Assembly (NCBI RefSeq): GCF_033763495.1
Contig: NZ_JANRKL010000155.1
Coordinates: forward strand, 13,775-77,774
From: Haliscomenobacter sp033763495
GTDB taxonomy: Bacteria > Bacteroidota > Bacteroidia > Chitinophagales > Saprospiraceae
Direction: 5' to 3'
DNA: 64,000 nt
Below the pieces are notes generated by a model. It had not been told where the DNA came from and searched no databases. It saw nothing but the letters and a program-made list of their open reading frames with translations. This document shows, in pieces, positions 47,700-56,865 of the stretch (position 1 is its first letter; the number at the start of each line of letters is the position of its first letter). Position numbers and translations under genes: made by a program.

Positions 47700-49631
47700 A
47701 TGGGCAAACTTTCAAATTTGTTAATTCTACTGAGCATCTGCCTGGCTACCCGAGCCAATGCCCAGGCCAATTTTGCTGTGCCACCTTTACCCGACCCCGC
47801 CGAACGTATGGCCAACCTGAAACGGGAATGGGCCGCCCTGCAACAAAGCCCCCCTCAACTGGCCGTACGGGATTGTTTCCTGTTTTTGCTCGATGCCCTC
47901 GATACTCAATTCCTGGAGCCACAACAAGTAGAGTGGGTATTAAAACTGGTCCAAAGCCGGATGATCAGCAACCCCGCAGCGGGCAGGAGTTATGGCAACA
48001 TTTTTTGGAGCTGGCACGAAACCGGGATGGATGTAGGTGATGGCAACAACATTGAATTTTGCATGCAGTATGGCCTGCCCATCAAATTGCTGTACAACGA
48101 CCGCCTCTCACCAACTGCCCGGAAAACCCTGGACGAAATTTTCACCCTTGGCCTTAAAGGTGCCCGAAACCAGGTCGTCCGCATTTCCTACACCAATATC
48201 TACCTGATGAAAATCTGGAATTTTGTGGCTTATGGGCAAGTGTACCAGCAGCCCGAGATTCTGGAAGAGGGCCGAAAGTATTTTGACCTTTGGCTGAATC
48301 ACCTGGCGCGTTACGGCAACCGGGAGTACGACAGTCCAACCTATTGCGGAGTTGACCTCGAATCGCTGTTGCTGCTGTGTCGGTTTTCTACCGATGCCGA
48401 TATCCAGGCCAAGGCCAGAGCGGCGCTGCGTTTTTTTCTCAACGACCTTTCGGCACACTACCTGCCTCGGGCGGGCATTCTGGGCGGGGCGCATAGTCGC
48501 GATTACAACCGGGTGTTCAGCCGCGATTTGTTGGAGGAAAAATACTTTAATCCCCTGCTGGGCGGCCCCAATCGCAACCTGCATCTTTTCCACGAGCTGT
48601 GCCTTTCAACCTTAAAGGAAATTGGCCTTTCCACTGAGCAAAAAGGATGGATGAACCGAAAAAACCGCTTCATCGTGCAGCGCTGGGACAGCTTGGCCCA
48701 CACCTTCGCCTGTGATTTTGTAGGTGATAAATTTTCCATGGGCTCCTCCAATCAAGCCTACAGCCCCGATGACAAACCCTTCGTGATCTACCTCAGCAGC
48801 AAACGAATCCCCGAAATGCCCAATATCGCCTTTGTGATGGAAGGCCGCAACGACCATTACGGCACCTGGTCGGCAGAAGGCATGGGTGAAAAAATGAAAC
48901 ATTTGATGCCCGCCAATTATCCATCGAACGGTGGATGGAACAAAGCCCGGCACCTGATGCCTTTTATGCAATCTGCCCAGAACAAAGGCGAGATGGTCAT
49001 GCTGGTATCCGGCAACAAAGACCACAACTGCATCTTCGAATACCTGAACTCAACGATTGTTTTACCCAATACTTTTGATGAAATCTGGCTGGGCAATCAG
49101 CCAACGGCCGTGCCTGCTATAGGTGCCAAAACCGATTTTGACGCCACTCAAACCCTGTTTGCCCGCTTCGAAGACGTGGTGATTGCTTTTCGCTTCCTGT
49201 GGTCGAATGCGGAGCAAGGTGCGAGGCCAGCTTTGTACAACGATGGATTCCAATTCATTGCCACCCGCGAAAAATTCCCCATGGAACACAACGCTGCCCT
49301 GCGCATCACCCTCCAGCATCCCGACGATGGAAAAGCCAATGTGGCCATGTGGTGGAAAGTGGTGGAGGGCATCAAAACCGATCGTGCATTTGCCGCTTTC
49401 CGGCAGGAGGTTTTGCAGGCTGAAGTTACAGTAAAAACGGAAAATGGCCTACTGGATGTGGCCGTGATGACCAAGGCGGGTAAACTGGGGCTTCGTGCCG
49501 ATTTGGCCAACAAAAAACGCCTGGCCTACTACAACCCTCAACCCTTGCCTGCGGATTTTCTGCTGAATATTGATGGCGTAGAGATTGGAAAACCCATTTT
49601 GGAACAATTCAAGTCAGTGGTAAAAAGATGA
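47700..49631 (+). CDS. Exported helical protein of unknown function between two GH27 genes
   Basis: The 643-residue protein has a signal peptide ending near RANAQA. Residues about 40-330 are rich in paired helices with aromatic/His positions (WSWHETGMDVGDGN, NREYDSPTYCGVDLESLLLL, GAHSRDYNR), as in alpha/alpha-toroid polysaccharide-active enzymes. The C-terminal 250 residues are beta-rich. I do not recognise a family. Its TGA stop overlaps the ATG of the following GH27 gene (ATGA at 49628), so the two are translationally coupled, which ties its job to alpha-galactoside breakdown. A lyase or hydrolase role is inference. Confidence 0.65.
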   Translation: MGKLSNLLILLSICLATRANAQANFAVPPLPDPAERMANLKREWAALQQSPPQLAVRDCFLFLLDALDTQFLEPQQVEWVLKLVQSRMISNPAAGRSYGNIFWSWHETGMDVGDGNNIEFCMQYGLPIKLLYNDRLSPTARKTLDEIFTLGLKGARNQVVRISYTNIYLMKIWNFVAYGQVYQQPEILEEGRKYFDLWLNHLARYGNREYDSPTYCGVDLESLLLLCRFSTDADIQAKARAALRFFLNDLSAHYLPRAGILGGAHSRDYNRVFSRDLLEEKYFNPLLGGPNRNLHLFHELCLSTLKEIGLSTEQKGWMNRKNRFIVQRWDSLAHTFACDFVGDKFSMGSSNQAYSPDDKPFVIYLSSKRIPEMPNIAFVMEGRNDHYGTWSAEGMGEKMKHLMPANYPSNGGWNKARHLMPFMQSAQNKGEMVMLVSGNKDHNCIFEYLNSTIVLPNTFDEIWLGNQPTAVPAIGAKTDFDATQTLFARFEDVVIAFRFLWSNAEQGARPALYNDGFQFIATREKFPMEHNAALRITLQHPDDGKANVAMWWKVVEGIKTDRAFAAFRQEVLQAEVTVKTENGLLDVAVMTKAGKLGLRADLANKKRLAYYNPQPLPADFLLNIDGVEIGKPILEQFKSVVKR

Positions 49632-51661
49632 GCACACTTATACACAAGAGAAATTCCTGTTTGTTATTTTGGCTGTTGGAGTTGGCAATCACCTGTCAAG
49701 TTTTTGCCCAGTCCAACACTACCGTTTGGCTCGACGATTTACCCATCCAGACTTTTTCGGAAGGCCTACGCCCGGTGGAAGCCAAGGCAAGTTATGGCAA
49801 AGACACCATTCGTATCCAGGGCCAGCGCTTTTTGCGTGGCATCGGAGGGCAGTCACCGATGATCCTGGCTTTTTACCTCCACAAAAAAGCTACCCGTTTC
49901 ACTGCCCTGGTCGGCCCCGATGACAGCGGCAACCAGGATATTCCCTTGAGTTTTTACGTAGTGGCAGACCACAAAGTGCTCTTTGAAAAACTCGACATGA
50001 AACACGGCGATGCCCCCGTAACCGTAGATGTCGACCTCCGTGGCGTCGAGCGTTTTGGATTGCTGGTGACCGACCGGATAGGAGGCTCCAACAACAAAAG
50101 AACTTATGCCAATTGGGCAAACGCCAAATTGGAAATGTTGGACGGCAGCAAACCCGGATACCTTCCCAATGAGGATAAAAAATACATTACAACGCCTGCT
50201 CCCGGCAAAAAGCCACGCATCAATTCTGCTAAAATATTCGGCGCTACGCCGGGCAATTCGGTTTTGTACACCATTGCCGCCACGGGTGAAAGACCCATGC
50301 TTTTTTCAGCGACCCCTTTGCCCAAAGGTTTAAAACTCGATGCCAAAACGGGTATCATCTCTGGCCGGGTCGCTCAACGCGGCAACTACTCGATTTCCTT
50401 AAAGGCCAAAAACAAATACGGTAAAGCCCAGCAAAAACTCCTGCTCAACATCGGTGATACCATCGCCCTCACCCCGCCCATCGGTTGGAATGGCTGGAAT
50501 TCCTGGGCGCGGAACATCGACCAGGGTAAAGTCATCGCCTCCGCTGAGGCCATGGTCAGCAAGGGTTTACGCGACCACGGTTGGACTTACATCAACATCG
50601 ACGACGCCTGGCAAGGCATCCGCAGCGGGCCCGATACCGCGTTGCAAGCCAATGAAAAATTCCCAGACATCAAGGGCATGATGGATCGTATTCATGCCCT
50701 AGGCTTAAAAGTGGGTTTGTATTCCACGCCCTATATTGCCAGTTACGCTGGTTTCATCGGAGCCTCTTCGGATTATCCGGCGGGTGGGGAAACCCAAAAA
50801 CTGTTTGTCCCCAGCCGCCAACCCTATAGCCGGATTGCCAAGTACCGCTTTGAGCGCAACGACGCCCGGCAAATGGCCGCCTGGGGGACCGATTTCCTCA
50901 AATACGACTGGCGCATCGATGTAGTTTCAGCGGAACGGATGTCGGAAGCTTTGAAAAAATCGGGGCGGGATATTGTTTTTAGCATTTCCAACAATGCCCC
51001 GTTCGACAAGGTCAAGGACTGGAATCGGGTCACCAACATGTACCGCACTGGCCCCGACATCAAGGACAGTTGGACCAGTTTGTACCACACTTCTTTTACC
51101 CTGGATCGCTGGGCGCCTTTTTCCGGCCCCGGACACTGGATGGACCCGGACATGATGATTCTAGGTGAGGTTTCCATTGGCCCGATGATGCACCCGACCC
51201 GTTTGACACCAGATGAGCAGTACAGCCACGTGAGCATCTTCAGTTTGTTGGCTGCGCCCATGCTGATTGGTTGCCCCATTGAACGGCTGGATGATTTTAC
51301 CCTGAATTTGTTGAGCAACGACGAAGTGATTGCCATCAATCAGGATCCATTGGGGAAAGCGGGGCGGCTGGTTTTGGAGGAAGACGATGTGCAGGTCTGG
51401 CTGAAACCACTGGAGGATGGCTCTTTTGCCGTTGGCTTATTCAATATTGCGGGTTATGGCAAAACACCGGAATCCTACTTTCGTTGGGGCGATGAGCCGC
51501 AAAGAGTATTCACCCTCCACTTCGATAAGATTGGTCTTAAAGGCAGATATTTGATACGGGATGTTTGGCGGCAAAAAGATGCCGCGGAATATACCGGATC
51601 ATTCCAGGCAAATATTCCTTATCATGGGGTTATTCTGCTCAAATTTACACCCATCAAATAA
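49628..51661 (+). CDS. GH27-type alpha-galactosidase, second copy
   Basis: This 677-residue paralogue of the 45666 gene has the same order: signal peptide (ending near VFAQS), NPCBM-like, Ig-like and GH27 domains. The key residues are kept: LTPPIGWNGWNSW, NIDDAWQ, Asp427 in FLKYDW and a RTGPDIKDSW acid/base motif. The two copies differ most in the NPCBM region and at GH27 loops, so they may prefer different linkages or positions. Its start overlaps the stop of the upstream gene by 4 bases, and the alcohol dehydrogenase gene starts 6 bases after its stop, so all three are likely one operon. Confidence 0.93.
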   Translation: MSTLIHKRNSCLLFWLLELAITCQVFAQSNTTVWLDDLPIQTFSEGLRPVEAKASYGKDTIRIQGQRFLRGIGGQSPMILAFYLHKKATRFTALVGPDDSGNQDIPLSFYVVADHKVLFEKLDMKHGDAPVTVDVDLRGVERFGLLVTDRIGGSNNKRTYANWANAKLEMLDGSKPGYLPNEDKKYITTPAPGKKPRINSAKIFGATPGNSVLYTIAATGERPMLFSATPLPKGLKLDAKTGIISGRVAQRGNYSISLKAKNKYGKAQQKLLLNIGDTIALTPPIGWNGWNSWARNIDQGKVIASAEAMVSKGLRDHGWTYINIDDAWQGIRSGPDTALQANEKFPDIKGMMDRIHALGLKVGLYSTPYIASYAGFIGASSDYPAGGETQKLFVPSRQPYSRIAKYRFERNDARQMAAWGTDFLKYDWRIDVVSAERMSEALKKSGRDIVFSISNNAPFDKVKDWNRVTNMYRTGPDIKDSWTSLYHTSFTLDRWAPFSGPGHWMDPDMMILGEVSIGPMMHPTRLTPDEQYSHVSIFSLLAAPMLIGCPIERLDDFTLNLLSNDEVIAINQDPLGKAGRLVLEEDDVQVWLKPLEDGSFAVGLFNIAGYGKTPESYFRWGDEPQRVFTLHFDKIGLKGRYLIRDVWRQKDAAEYTGSFQANIPYHGVILLKFTPIK

Positions 51662-51667
51662 TTCAAT

Positions 51668-52708
51668 ATGCAAGTAAATGGTTATGGTGCCCTGAGCAAA
51701 ACAGCTCCAATTGCACCCATTGATTTTGAAAGAAGAGAAGTCGGCGCGGACGATATTTTGGTCGATATTATGTACTGTGGGGTATGCCACTCCGACATCC
51801 ACATGGCCAGAAGCGAGTGGGGACCCTCGGTTTATCCGATTGTACCCGGGCATGAAATCGTTGGTCGGGTATCCGCAATTGGCAACAATGTTACCAAATT
51901 TAAAGTGGGAGATCTGGCTGGTGTAGCGGTTTTTGTTGATTCTTGCCGTACTTGTCCTTCCTGCCAAAGCGGGATGGAGCAGTATTGTGATGAAGGCATG
52001 ACGCCAACCTACAATGGGTTTTACCGCGATGGCGTTACACCGACCTTTGGTGGGTATTCATCCAAGTATGTCATTGATGAAAAATACGCCCTGCACATCC
52101 CCTTTACCGATCAGTTGGAGGCCGTTGCGCCCTTGTTGTGTGCCGGGATCACGACGTATTCCCCACTGCGCTTTGCCGGAGTAGGCAAAGGGCACAAAGT
52201 AGCAGTGCTGGGTTTAGGTGGGTTGGGGCACATGGCCGTTAAATTTGCCGCTTCTTTTGGGGCTGAAGTAACCATGTTGAGCACCTCTCCCTCTAAGGAA
52301 GCCGATGCCAGGCGCTTGGGTGCGCAGCATTTTGTACTGACCACGGATGAAGCACAAATGAAACCGCTGAAAAATCATTTTGACTTCATTTTGAATACGG
52401 TTTCAGCCGTTCACGACCTCAACAGCTTTTTGGATTTGCTCAAAGTAGAGGGCAAAATGCTCCTGGTCGGCATCCCGCCTGAAGACCATAGTGTAGCTGC
52501 GGATAAACTCATTTCGAAACGCCGCAGCATTGTCGGCTCCATGATTGGGGGCATCCGGGAAACCCAGGAAATGTTGGATTACTGCGCCGAGCACAACATC
52601 GTTTCAGATGTGGAAGTCATCGCCATGAAAGACATCAATGAAGCCTACGACCGCATCCTCAAATCCGATGTGAAATACCGCTTTGTGATTGACATGAAAA
52701 CCCTTTAG
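51668..52708 (+). CDS. Zinc-dependent alcohol dehydrogenase of the YahK/CAD type
   Basis: The 346-residue cytoplasmic enzyme has the catalytic zinc ligands Cys40 (GVCHSD), His62 and Glu63 (PGHE). The structural zinc ligands are Cys93, 96, 99 and 107 (CRTCPSC and QYC). A Rossmann nucleotide site lies in VLGLGGLGHMAVKFA. It resembles NADPH-dependent YahK/cinnamyl-alcohol-type dehydrogenases, which reduce aldehydes. The start follows the GH27 stop by 6 bases and the Gfo/Idh/MocA gene begins 21 bases after its stop. It may reduce an aldehyde or keto sugar derived from the glycan, but the substrate is not shown. Confidence 0.93.
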   Translation: MQVNGYGALSKTAPIAPIDFERREVGADDILVDIMYCGVCHSDIHMARSEWGPSVYPIVPGHEIVGRVSAIGNNVTKFKVGDLAGVAVFVDSCRTCPSCQSGMEQYCDEGMTPTYNGFYRDGVTPTFGGYSSKYVIDEKYALHIPFTDQLEAVAPLLCAGITTYSPLRFAGVGKGHKVAVLGLGGLGHMAVKFAASFGAEVTMLSTSPSKEADARRLGAQHFVLTTDEAQMKPLKNHFDFILNTVSAVHDLNSFLDLLKVEGKMLLVGIPPEDHSVAADKLISKRRSIVGSMIGGIRETQEMLDYCAEHNIVSDVEVIAMKDINEAYDRILKSDVKYRFVIDMKTL

Positions 52709-52729
52709 AAACACCAATTAACCAACATC

Positions 52730-54058
52730 ATGAAAACACGCAGGACTTTTATCAAAAATACCGCTACCGCCCTCGGTGGCCTCGGGCTCATGGAGTTTTT
52801 ACCTCTTGAAGCCATCGTCGCCATCCGCAAAGCCGTGGCACCCAGTGACAAAATCAACGTTGGCCTCATCGGTGTAAAAAACCAGGGTTTCAACAACATC
52901 CGGGCATTTTTAAAGATCAATGACGTCAACCTCACTGCCATTTGTGATGTAGACGACGCACAATTGGCCAAGCGCAAAGACGACCTGAGCAAAGCCGGAG
53001 TACCCAATCTGAAGCTGTACAAAGACTACCGCAAGATGCTCGAAGACAAAGACCTCGACGCGGTACTCGTGGCCACCCCCGACCATTGGCATTGCCTGCA
53101 ACTCACCGATTCCCTCTCGGCGGGCAAACACGTGTACGTAGAAAAACCCGTAGCCAACTCCATTGGCGAGGCCAAAGCCATGATCCGTGCCACCGAAGCC
53201 TCGGGCAAAGTGGTGCAAGTCAACCAATGGCAGCGCAGCCAAAAACACTTCAAGGACGCAATCGCCTTCGTCAAATCCGGCCAACTCGGCCCGATCATCA
53301 ATACCAAAACCTGGATGTACCGGGGCACACAACCCTTACCAGTTGTAGCGAATAGCCCCGTACCCGAAGGTGTGGACTACAAAATGTGGCTCGGCCCCGC
53401 GCAAATGCGCGACTTCAACGCCAACCGCTTCCACTACGAATTCCGCTGGTTTTGGGATTACGCGGGCGGCCTGATGTGCGACTGGGGAGTACATCTGCTC
53501 GACATCATGCTTTGGGGCATGGGTGTGAATGAACCGCTATCGGTATCGGCAGTGGGTGGCAAACGCATCTTCCCCACCGACGCCCGCGAAACGCCCGACT
53601 ACATCCACGTCACCTACGATTTTGGCACCTTTACCAATACCTGGGAACACTACATGGGCACTGGGGCGGGCCAGTACGGCAAGGGCCATGGAATCGCCTT
53701 TATCGGTATCAAAGGCACCCTGGTGGTAACCAGAAACGGCTGGGAGGTCATCCCGGAAAAAGACGGCGCTGAAAAATTCCGCATGGAAGGCGTCGAGCTG
53801 CAGCCCAAAGCAGACAATGGCTTGGATCTCCACGCCCAAAACTTCGTCGACGTGATGAAAAGTGGCAAACGGGAGGATTTGGCTTGCCCCATTCACGCGG
53901 GCGCTACCGTGGCCGTCAATGCGCACATGGGCAACGTGGCATACCGCACCGGAGAGAAAATTTATTGGGATGCGGCCAAGGGTAAATTCAACAGCAAAAA
54001 GGCGAATGCCTTGATTTTGCCGAAGTACCACAATGGGTTTGATTTCCCGAAGGTGTGA
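52730..54058 (+). CDS. Gfo/Idh/MocA-family oxidoreductase with twin-arginine signal
   Basis: The 442-residue protein begins with a twin-arginine leader (MKTRRTFIKNTATALGGLGL). The Rossmann domain has VGLIGVKNQGF (44-54) and the EKP motif (138-140, YVEKPVA). The C-terminal part has the beta-sheet with GGLMCDWGVHLLDI, where His and Asp are typical catalytic positions. Exported members carry tightly bound NAD(P) and oxidise sugars at C3. With DUF1080 proteins they can open glycosidic bonds by oxidation and elimination. The pairing with the double DUF1080 protein of this locus supports that idea, which remains inference. Confidence 0.93.
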   Translation: MKTRRTFIKNTATALGGLGLMEFLPLEAIVAIRKAVAPSDKINVGLIGVKNQGFNNIRAFLKINDVNLTAICDVDDAQLAKRKDDLSKAGVPNLKLYKDYRKMLEDKDLDAVLVATPDHWHCLQLTDSLSAGKHVYVEKPVANSIGEAKAMIRATEASGKVVQVNQWQRSQKHFKDAIAFVKSGQLGPIINTKTWMYRGTQPLPVVANSPVPEGVDYKMWLGPAQMRDFNANRFHYEFRWFWDYAGGLMCDWGVHLLDIMLWGMGVNEPLSVSAVGGKRIFPTDARETPDYIHVTYDFGTFTNTWEHYMGTGAGQYGKGHGIAFIGIKGTLVVTRNGWEVIPEKDGAEKFRMEGVELQPKADNGLDLHAQNFVDVMKSGKREDLACPIHAGATVAVNAHMGNVAYRTGEKIYWDAAKGKFNSKKANALILPKYHNGFDFPKV

Positions 54059-54088
54059 GTCAAGTTGTCACGAAGTTTGAAAATGAAA

Positions 54089-54215
54089 CCAAAGCGGCAT
54101 TTTTTTTCACAGAGAAAACACAAAGGGGCACAGAGGGCACAAAGTTAGACGTTGACGGTCTCTGTGTTCTCTGTGATTCTTTGTGTTTTCTCTGTGAAAA
54201 AAAATGCCGCTTTGG
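54089..54215. repeat. Fold-back element G, perfect 36-bp arms
   Basis: Arms 54089-54124 and 54180-54215 are perfectly complementary over 36 bases, including an 8-T/8-A run and CACAGAG/CTCTGTG units. The region 54138-54156 is the reverse complement of 36461-36479 in element F. The element separates the Gfo/Idh/MocA gene from the GH28 gene. Confidence 0.9.
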
Positions 54216-54312
54216 CTGTGTTAAAAGAATTGAGTGATAAAGCATGTTCGAAAGTACTCCCATTCCACCAGCTACAGGCCTTCGTGTCCGTTGCGTCCAA
54301 AATTGATCCATC

Positions 54313-55911
54313 ATGTTCCTGAAAAACCTACCACTTTATCTCTTCTTCCCGGTGCTTTTGTTGTTGTCCAGCACGGCAATTGCCCAAACCAAATCGCTCA
54401 AAATCACCTCCTTCGGCGCCAGTGCCGACGGCATCACCAACAACGCCTTGGCCATTCAAAAAGCCATCGATAAAGTGGCCAAATCGGGTGGCGGCAAGGT
54501 CATCGTTCCTCCAGGCAATTTTATGACGGGCACCATTTGGTTAAAATCTGGCGTAACCCTGTACCTGGAACTCGGTGCCCGGCTGCTCGGCCCAACCAAG
54601 CGCAACGATTACGCAGTGGTACCCGACCGCCCCGCCGTAGTCATGGCCGAAAACCAGCAGCACATCGGCATCAGTGGCCAGGGCATCATTGACGGGCAAG
54701 GGCAGGAGTTGATGCTGGATATTTTTAAAAAACTGCGCAGCGGCGAAATGGTCCAAGACACGATCTGGAAGGTGAAACGCCCCGGCGGCCGAGCAATGGT
54801 GTTGAATTTTAAATCTTGCAGCGACATCTCCATCACCGGGGTTACCCTCAAAAACGCCACCGATTGGGTGCAGGACTACCGGGAGTGTTCCAACCTGACC
54901 ATCGATGGCATCACCGTACAAAGCACCGCCTACTGGAACAACGACGGCCTGGACATCACCGATTCCAAAAACGTGCGCATCAGCAATTGTTTCATCAATT
55001 CTACCGACGACGCGATCTGCCTCAAATCCGAAAACCCTGCGCTGGGTTGTGAGAACGTCTACATCGAAAACTGCACCCTGCGCTCCAGTGCCAATGCGCT
55101 CAAGTTTGGGACGCGTAGCGACGGTGGTTTCCGCAAGGTCACCGTGCGCAACCTGACTATTTTCGACACCTACCGTTCGGCCATCGCCCTGGAATCGGTT
55201 GATGGCGGCGATTTGACGGGCATCGACATTCAACACATCAATGCCAAAAATACAGGCAACGCCATCTTTATCCGCTTGGGCCAACGCACGGAAGGCAAAG
55301 CGAGCACGCTCAAAGGGGTGTACATCGCTCACGTCAAAGTGGAAGTCCCCCTCTACAAGCCCGACCAGGGTTATCCAATCGAAGGGCCACCCGACCACCT
55401 GCGCCCGGGCGAAGACAAAATGCCCAAACGCCCCTCGCATTTCCACATTTATGGCCATCCTTTTTTGCCCTACAACCTAATTCCTTCCTCCATCGTGGGC
55501 CTGCCCGGCCACCCCGTGCAGGATGTGACCCTGGAAGACATCGAGATCACCTACGGTGGCCGCGCGAAAAAGGAAATCGCCCAGATCCCGCTGGACAAAA
55601 TCACGAGCATACCGGAAAATCCCAAAGCCTATCCCGAGTTTTCGATGTTTGGGGAGCTACCCGCCTGGGGCTTTTACCTGCGCCACGCGGAAGGCATCAA
55701 AATCAAGGGGATGAAATTGAGGTATGTGGACGATGATTTCCGGCCAGCGCTGGTGCTGGATGATGTCAACAGTTCGGAGTTTGATGGGGTGGAAGTGCTG
55801 ACGGCGAAGGAGATGCCAGTGGTGCTGCTGAATCGGAGCGAGGTGGTGCTGAAGGGGTTGAAAATGCCGGTTGGGGAGGCGATGGGGGTGAGGAGGAGTG
55901 GGTTGGAGTAG
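54313..55911 (+). CDS. GH28-family polygalacturonase-like glycosidase
   Basis: The 532-residue exported enzyme has a signal peptide ending near AIAQT. It is a right-handed beta helix of GH28. The catalytic motifs are NNDGLDI (209-215, Asp211 and Asp214) and TDDAICLKS (231-239, Asp232-233); a later GTRSDGG segment and FRKVTVRN follow. Family members cut alpha-1,4-galacturonan or rhamnogalacturonan, mostly exo-acting when followed by an extra C-terminal domain as here. It is the strongest pointer to a pectic substrate. It ends the operon-like series and is followed by the accessory region. Confidence 0.93.
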   Translation: MFLKNLPLYLFFPVLLLLSSTAIAQTKSLKITSFGASADGITNNALAIQKAIDKVAKSGGGKVIVPPGNFMTGTIWLKSGVTLYLELGARLLGPTKRNDYAVVPDRPAVVMAENQQHIGISGQGIIDGQGQELMLDIFKKLRSGEMVQDTIWKVKRPGGRAMVLNFKSCSDISITGVTLKNATDWVQDYRECSNLTIDGITVQSTAYWNNDGLDITDSKNVRISNCFINSTDDAICLKSENPALGCENVYIENCTLRSSANALKFGTRSDGGFRKVTVRNLTIFDTYRSAIALESVDGGDLTGIDIQHINAKNTGNAIFIRLGQRTEGKASTLKGVYIAHVKVEVPLYKPDQGYPIEGPPDHLRPGEDKMPKRPSHFHIYGHPFLPYNLIPSSIVGLPGHPVQDVTLEDIEITYGGRAKKEIAQIPLDKITSIPENPKAYPEFSMFGELPAWGFYLRHAEGIKIKGMKLRYVDDDFRPALVLDDVNSSEFDGVEVLTAKEMPVVLLNRSEVVLKGLKMPVGEAMGVRRSGLE

Positions 55912-56038
55912 GTCAACTCAAGCGAAATTGTCTTGGGGATGAGGCTTGATAGCTTAGTGGATTAGGCAAAAGCAATTACCAACATCTGATTGAACAAATC
56001 TCTACAACTTGATCCGCATGCGATAATTTTATGCCACC

Positions 56039-56075
56039 AACTCAATTTATGCGGAGCTTTCGCACAAATTGAGTT
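56039..56075. repeat. Hairpin with GCGGAGCTTTCGC core, copy 2
   Basis: Arms 56039-56048 (AACTCAATTT) and 56066-56075 are perfectly complementary and enclose ATGCGGAGCTTTCGCAC. The GCGGAGCTT(T/C)CGCA core is shared with 1713-1746. It lies 93 bases from the 3' end of the antitoxin-like gene. Confidence 0.65.
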
Positions 56076-56167
56076 ATCTCCACTGAGTTGATGTTTTAAA
56101 GTTCGATGATTCGATTTAACGGTCTTTCTACGTCCAGCAGGTAGGGTCCAAGTTAATCAGCCAACTT

Positions 56168-56401
56168 TCAGTTATTTTCACAAAAAGCTTCGTGATCTAT
56201 AGCCGTAAAAGCAACCAATTCCTCGTCTTGCTGATAATCCTTTAATAGAAATTCAGCAGCAGCTTTTCTCTGTGCAGTCTCATCTTCAGCAAGCATGTTT
56301 TCTTCTTTGATGTTTTTAGAAATCAGCTCCATTATCTCCAGTTTTTCACTGAGCGATAAGCGTTTGATGATGGCTAATAGTTGCAATGCTTCAGCACTCA
56401 T
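56168..56401 (-). CDS. Orphan antitoxin-like protein (77 aa)
   Basis: The 77-residue protein has a helical N-terminus (LLAIIKRLSLSEKLEIMELI) and a C-terminal toxin-wrapping type segment (RKAAAEFLLKDYQQDEELVAFTAIDHEAF). The last part is typical of small antitoxins of Bacteroidota with an ELxAFTALDxExF end. No toxin gene follows. A 64-base stretch encoding residues LLKDYQQDEEL...AIDH is repeated at 59457-59520. It is probably an orphan antitoxin. Confidence 0.65.
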   Translation of the reverse strand: MSAEALQLLAIIKRLSLSEKLEIMELISKNIKEENMLAEDETAQRKAAAEFLLKDYQQDEELVAFTAIDHEAFCENN

Positions 56402-56865
56402 AGGCTAATTTTCACAGCAAATTGGTATTGTTGCGAAAGATAAGAACAAAATGTTTTGGAGTCAAGTTTTGGTGTGATTCTTTTGAGTGGAATGATTAGC
56501 CCATTTTTTAGTTCGGCAGCAACTGCTCCCGCTCCATCCGCTTATATTCCTGAATGAAATAGTCTTGGAGAATTTTGTGCCGGAATCGCCAAGTGCCACC
56601 AGAGGATTCGAAGATGTGGCGGGCGTCCATTTCGCGGAGGAAAGTGAGGAGGTTGAGGGGGAGAATCTGTTGAGATGATATCTCGTTGGATTTGCTATGA
56701 TTCCAGGTTGCATATTAGCACTTTTATAGGTATGTTTGTTAATGTGTCCTCAGGCACGCTACTGGATATTTAAGTCTCACAAATATTTTTGCGCGAAATA
56801 ATATGTCCAGTAGAATAGTCCCAAGTATGCCACAAAAAACGGATTTTATTTAAATATTTTTACAT
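56402..56865. other. Gap of about 460 bases with a gene remnant
   Basis: This region holds the fragment of a STAND-type NTPase gene at 56508-56714, an imperfect dyad with CTACTGGATAT and ATGTCCAGTAG arms (56759-56813), and an AT-rich run before the DUF4365 gene. No intact gene is supported. Confidence 0.5.
56508..56714 (-). pseudogene. C-terminal fragment of a NACHT/NB-ARC-like STAND NTPase
   Basis: On the minus strand a frame without start codon reads LNLLTFLREMDARHIFES, then WRFRHKILQDYFIQEY, then a stop at 56508. The R-F-R-H-x-x-L-Q-x-Y-F motif is the hallmark of the end of the ARC/winged-helix part of NACHT and NB-ARC STAND ATPases (FRHRLLQEYFA type). The upstream part and any start codon are missing. 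The fragment may be the remains of a defence or signalling gene. Confidence 0.6.

Noticed and set aside
56462..56713. An 83-codon minus-strand frame with an ATG start
   Set aside because: A different frame of the same strand reads the FRHKILQDYF motif of STAND NTPases, so the ATG-started frame is a shadow of the remnant.
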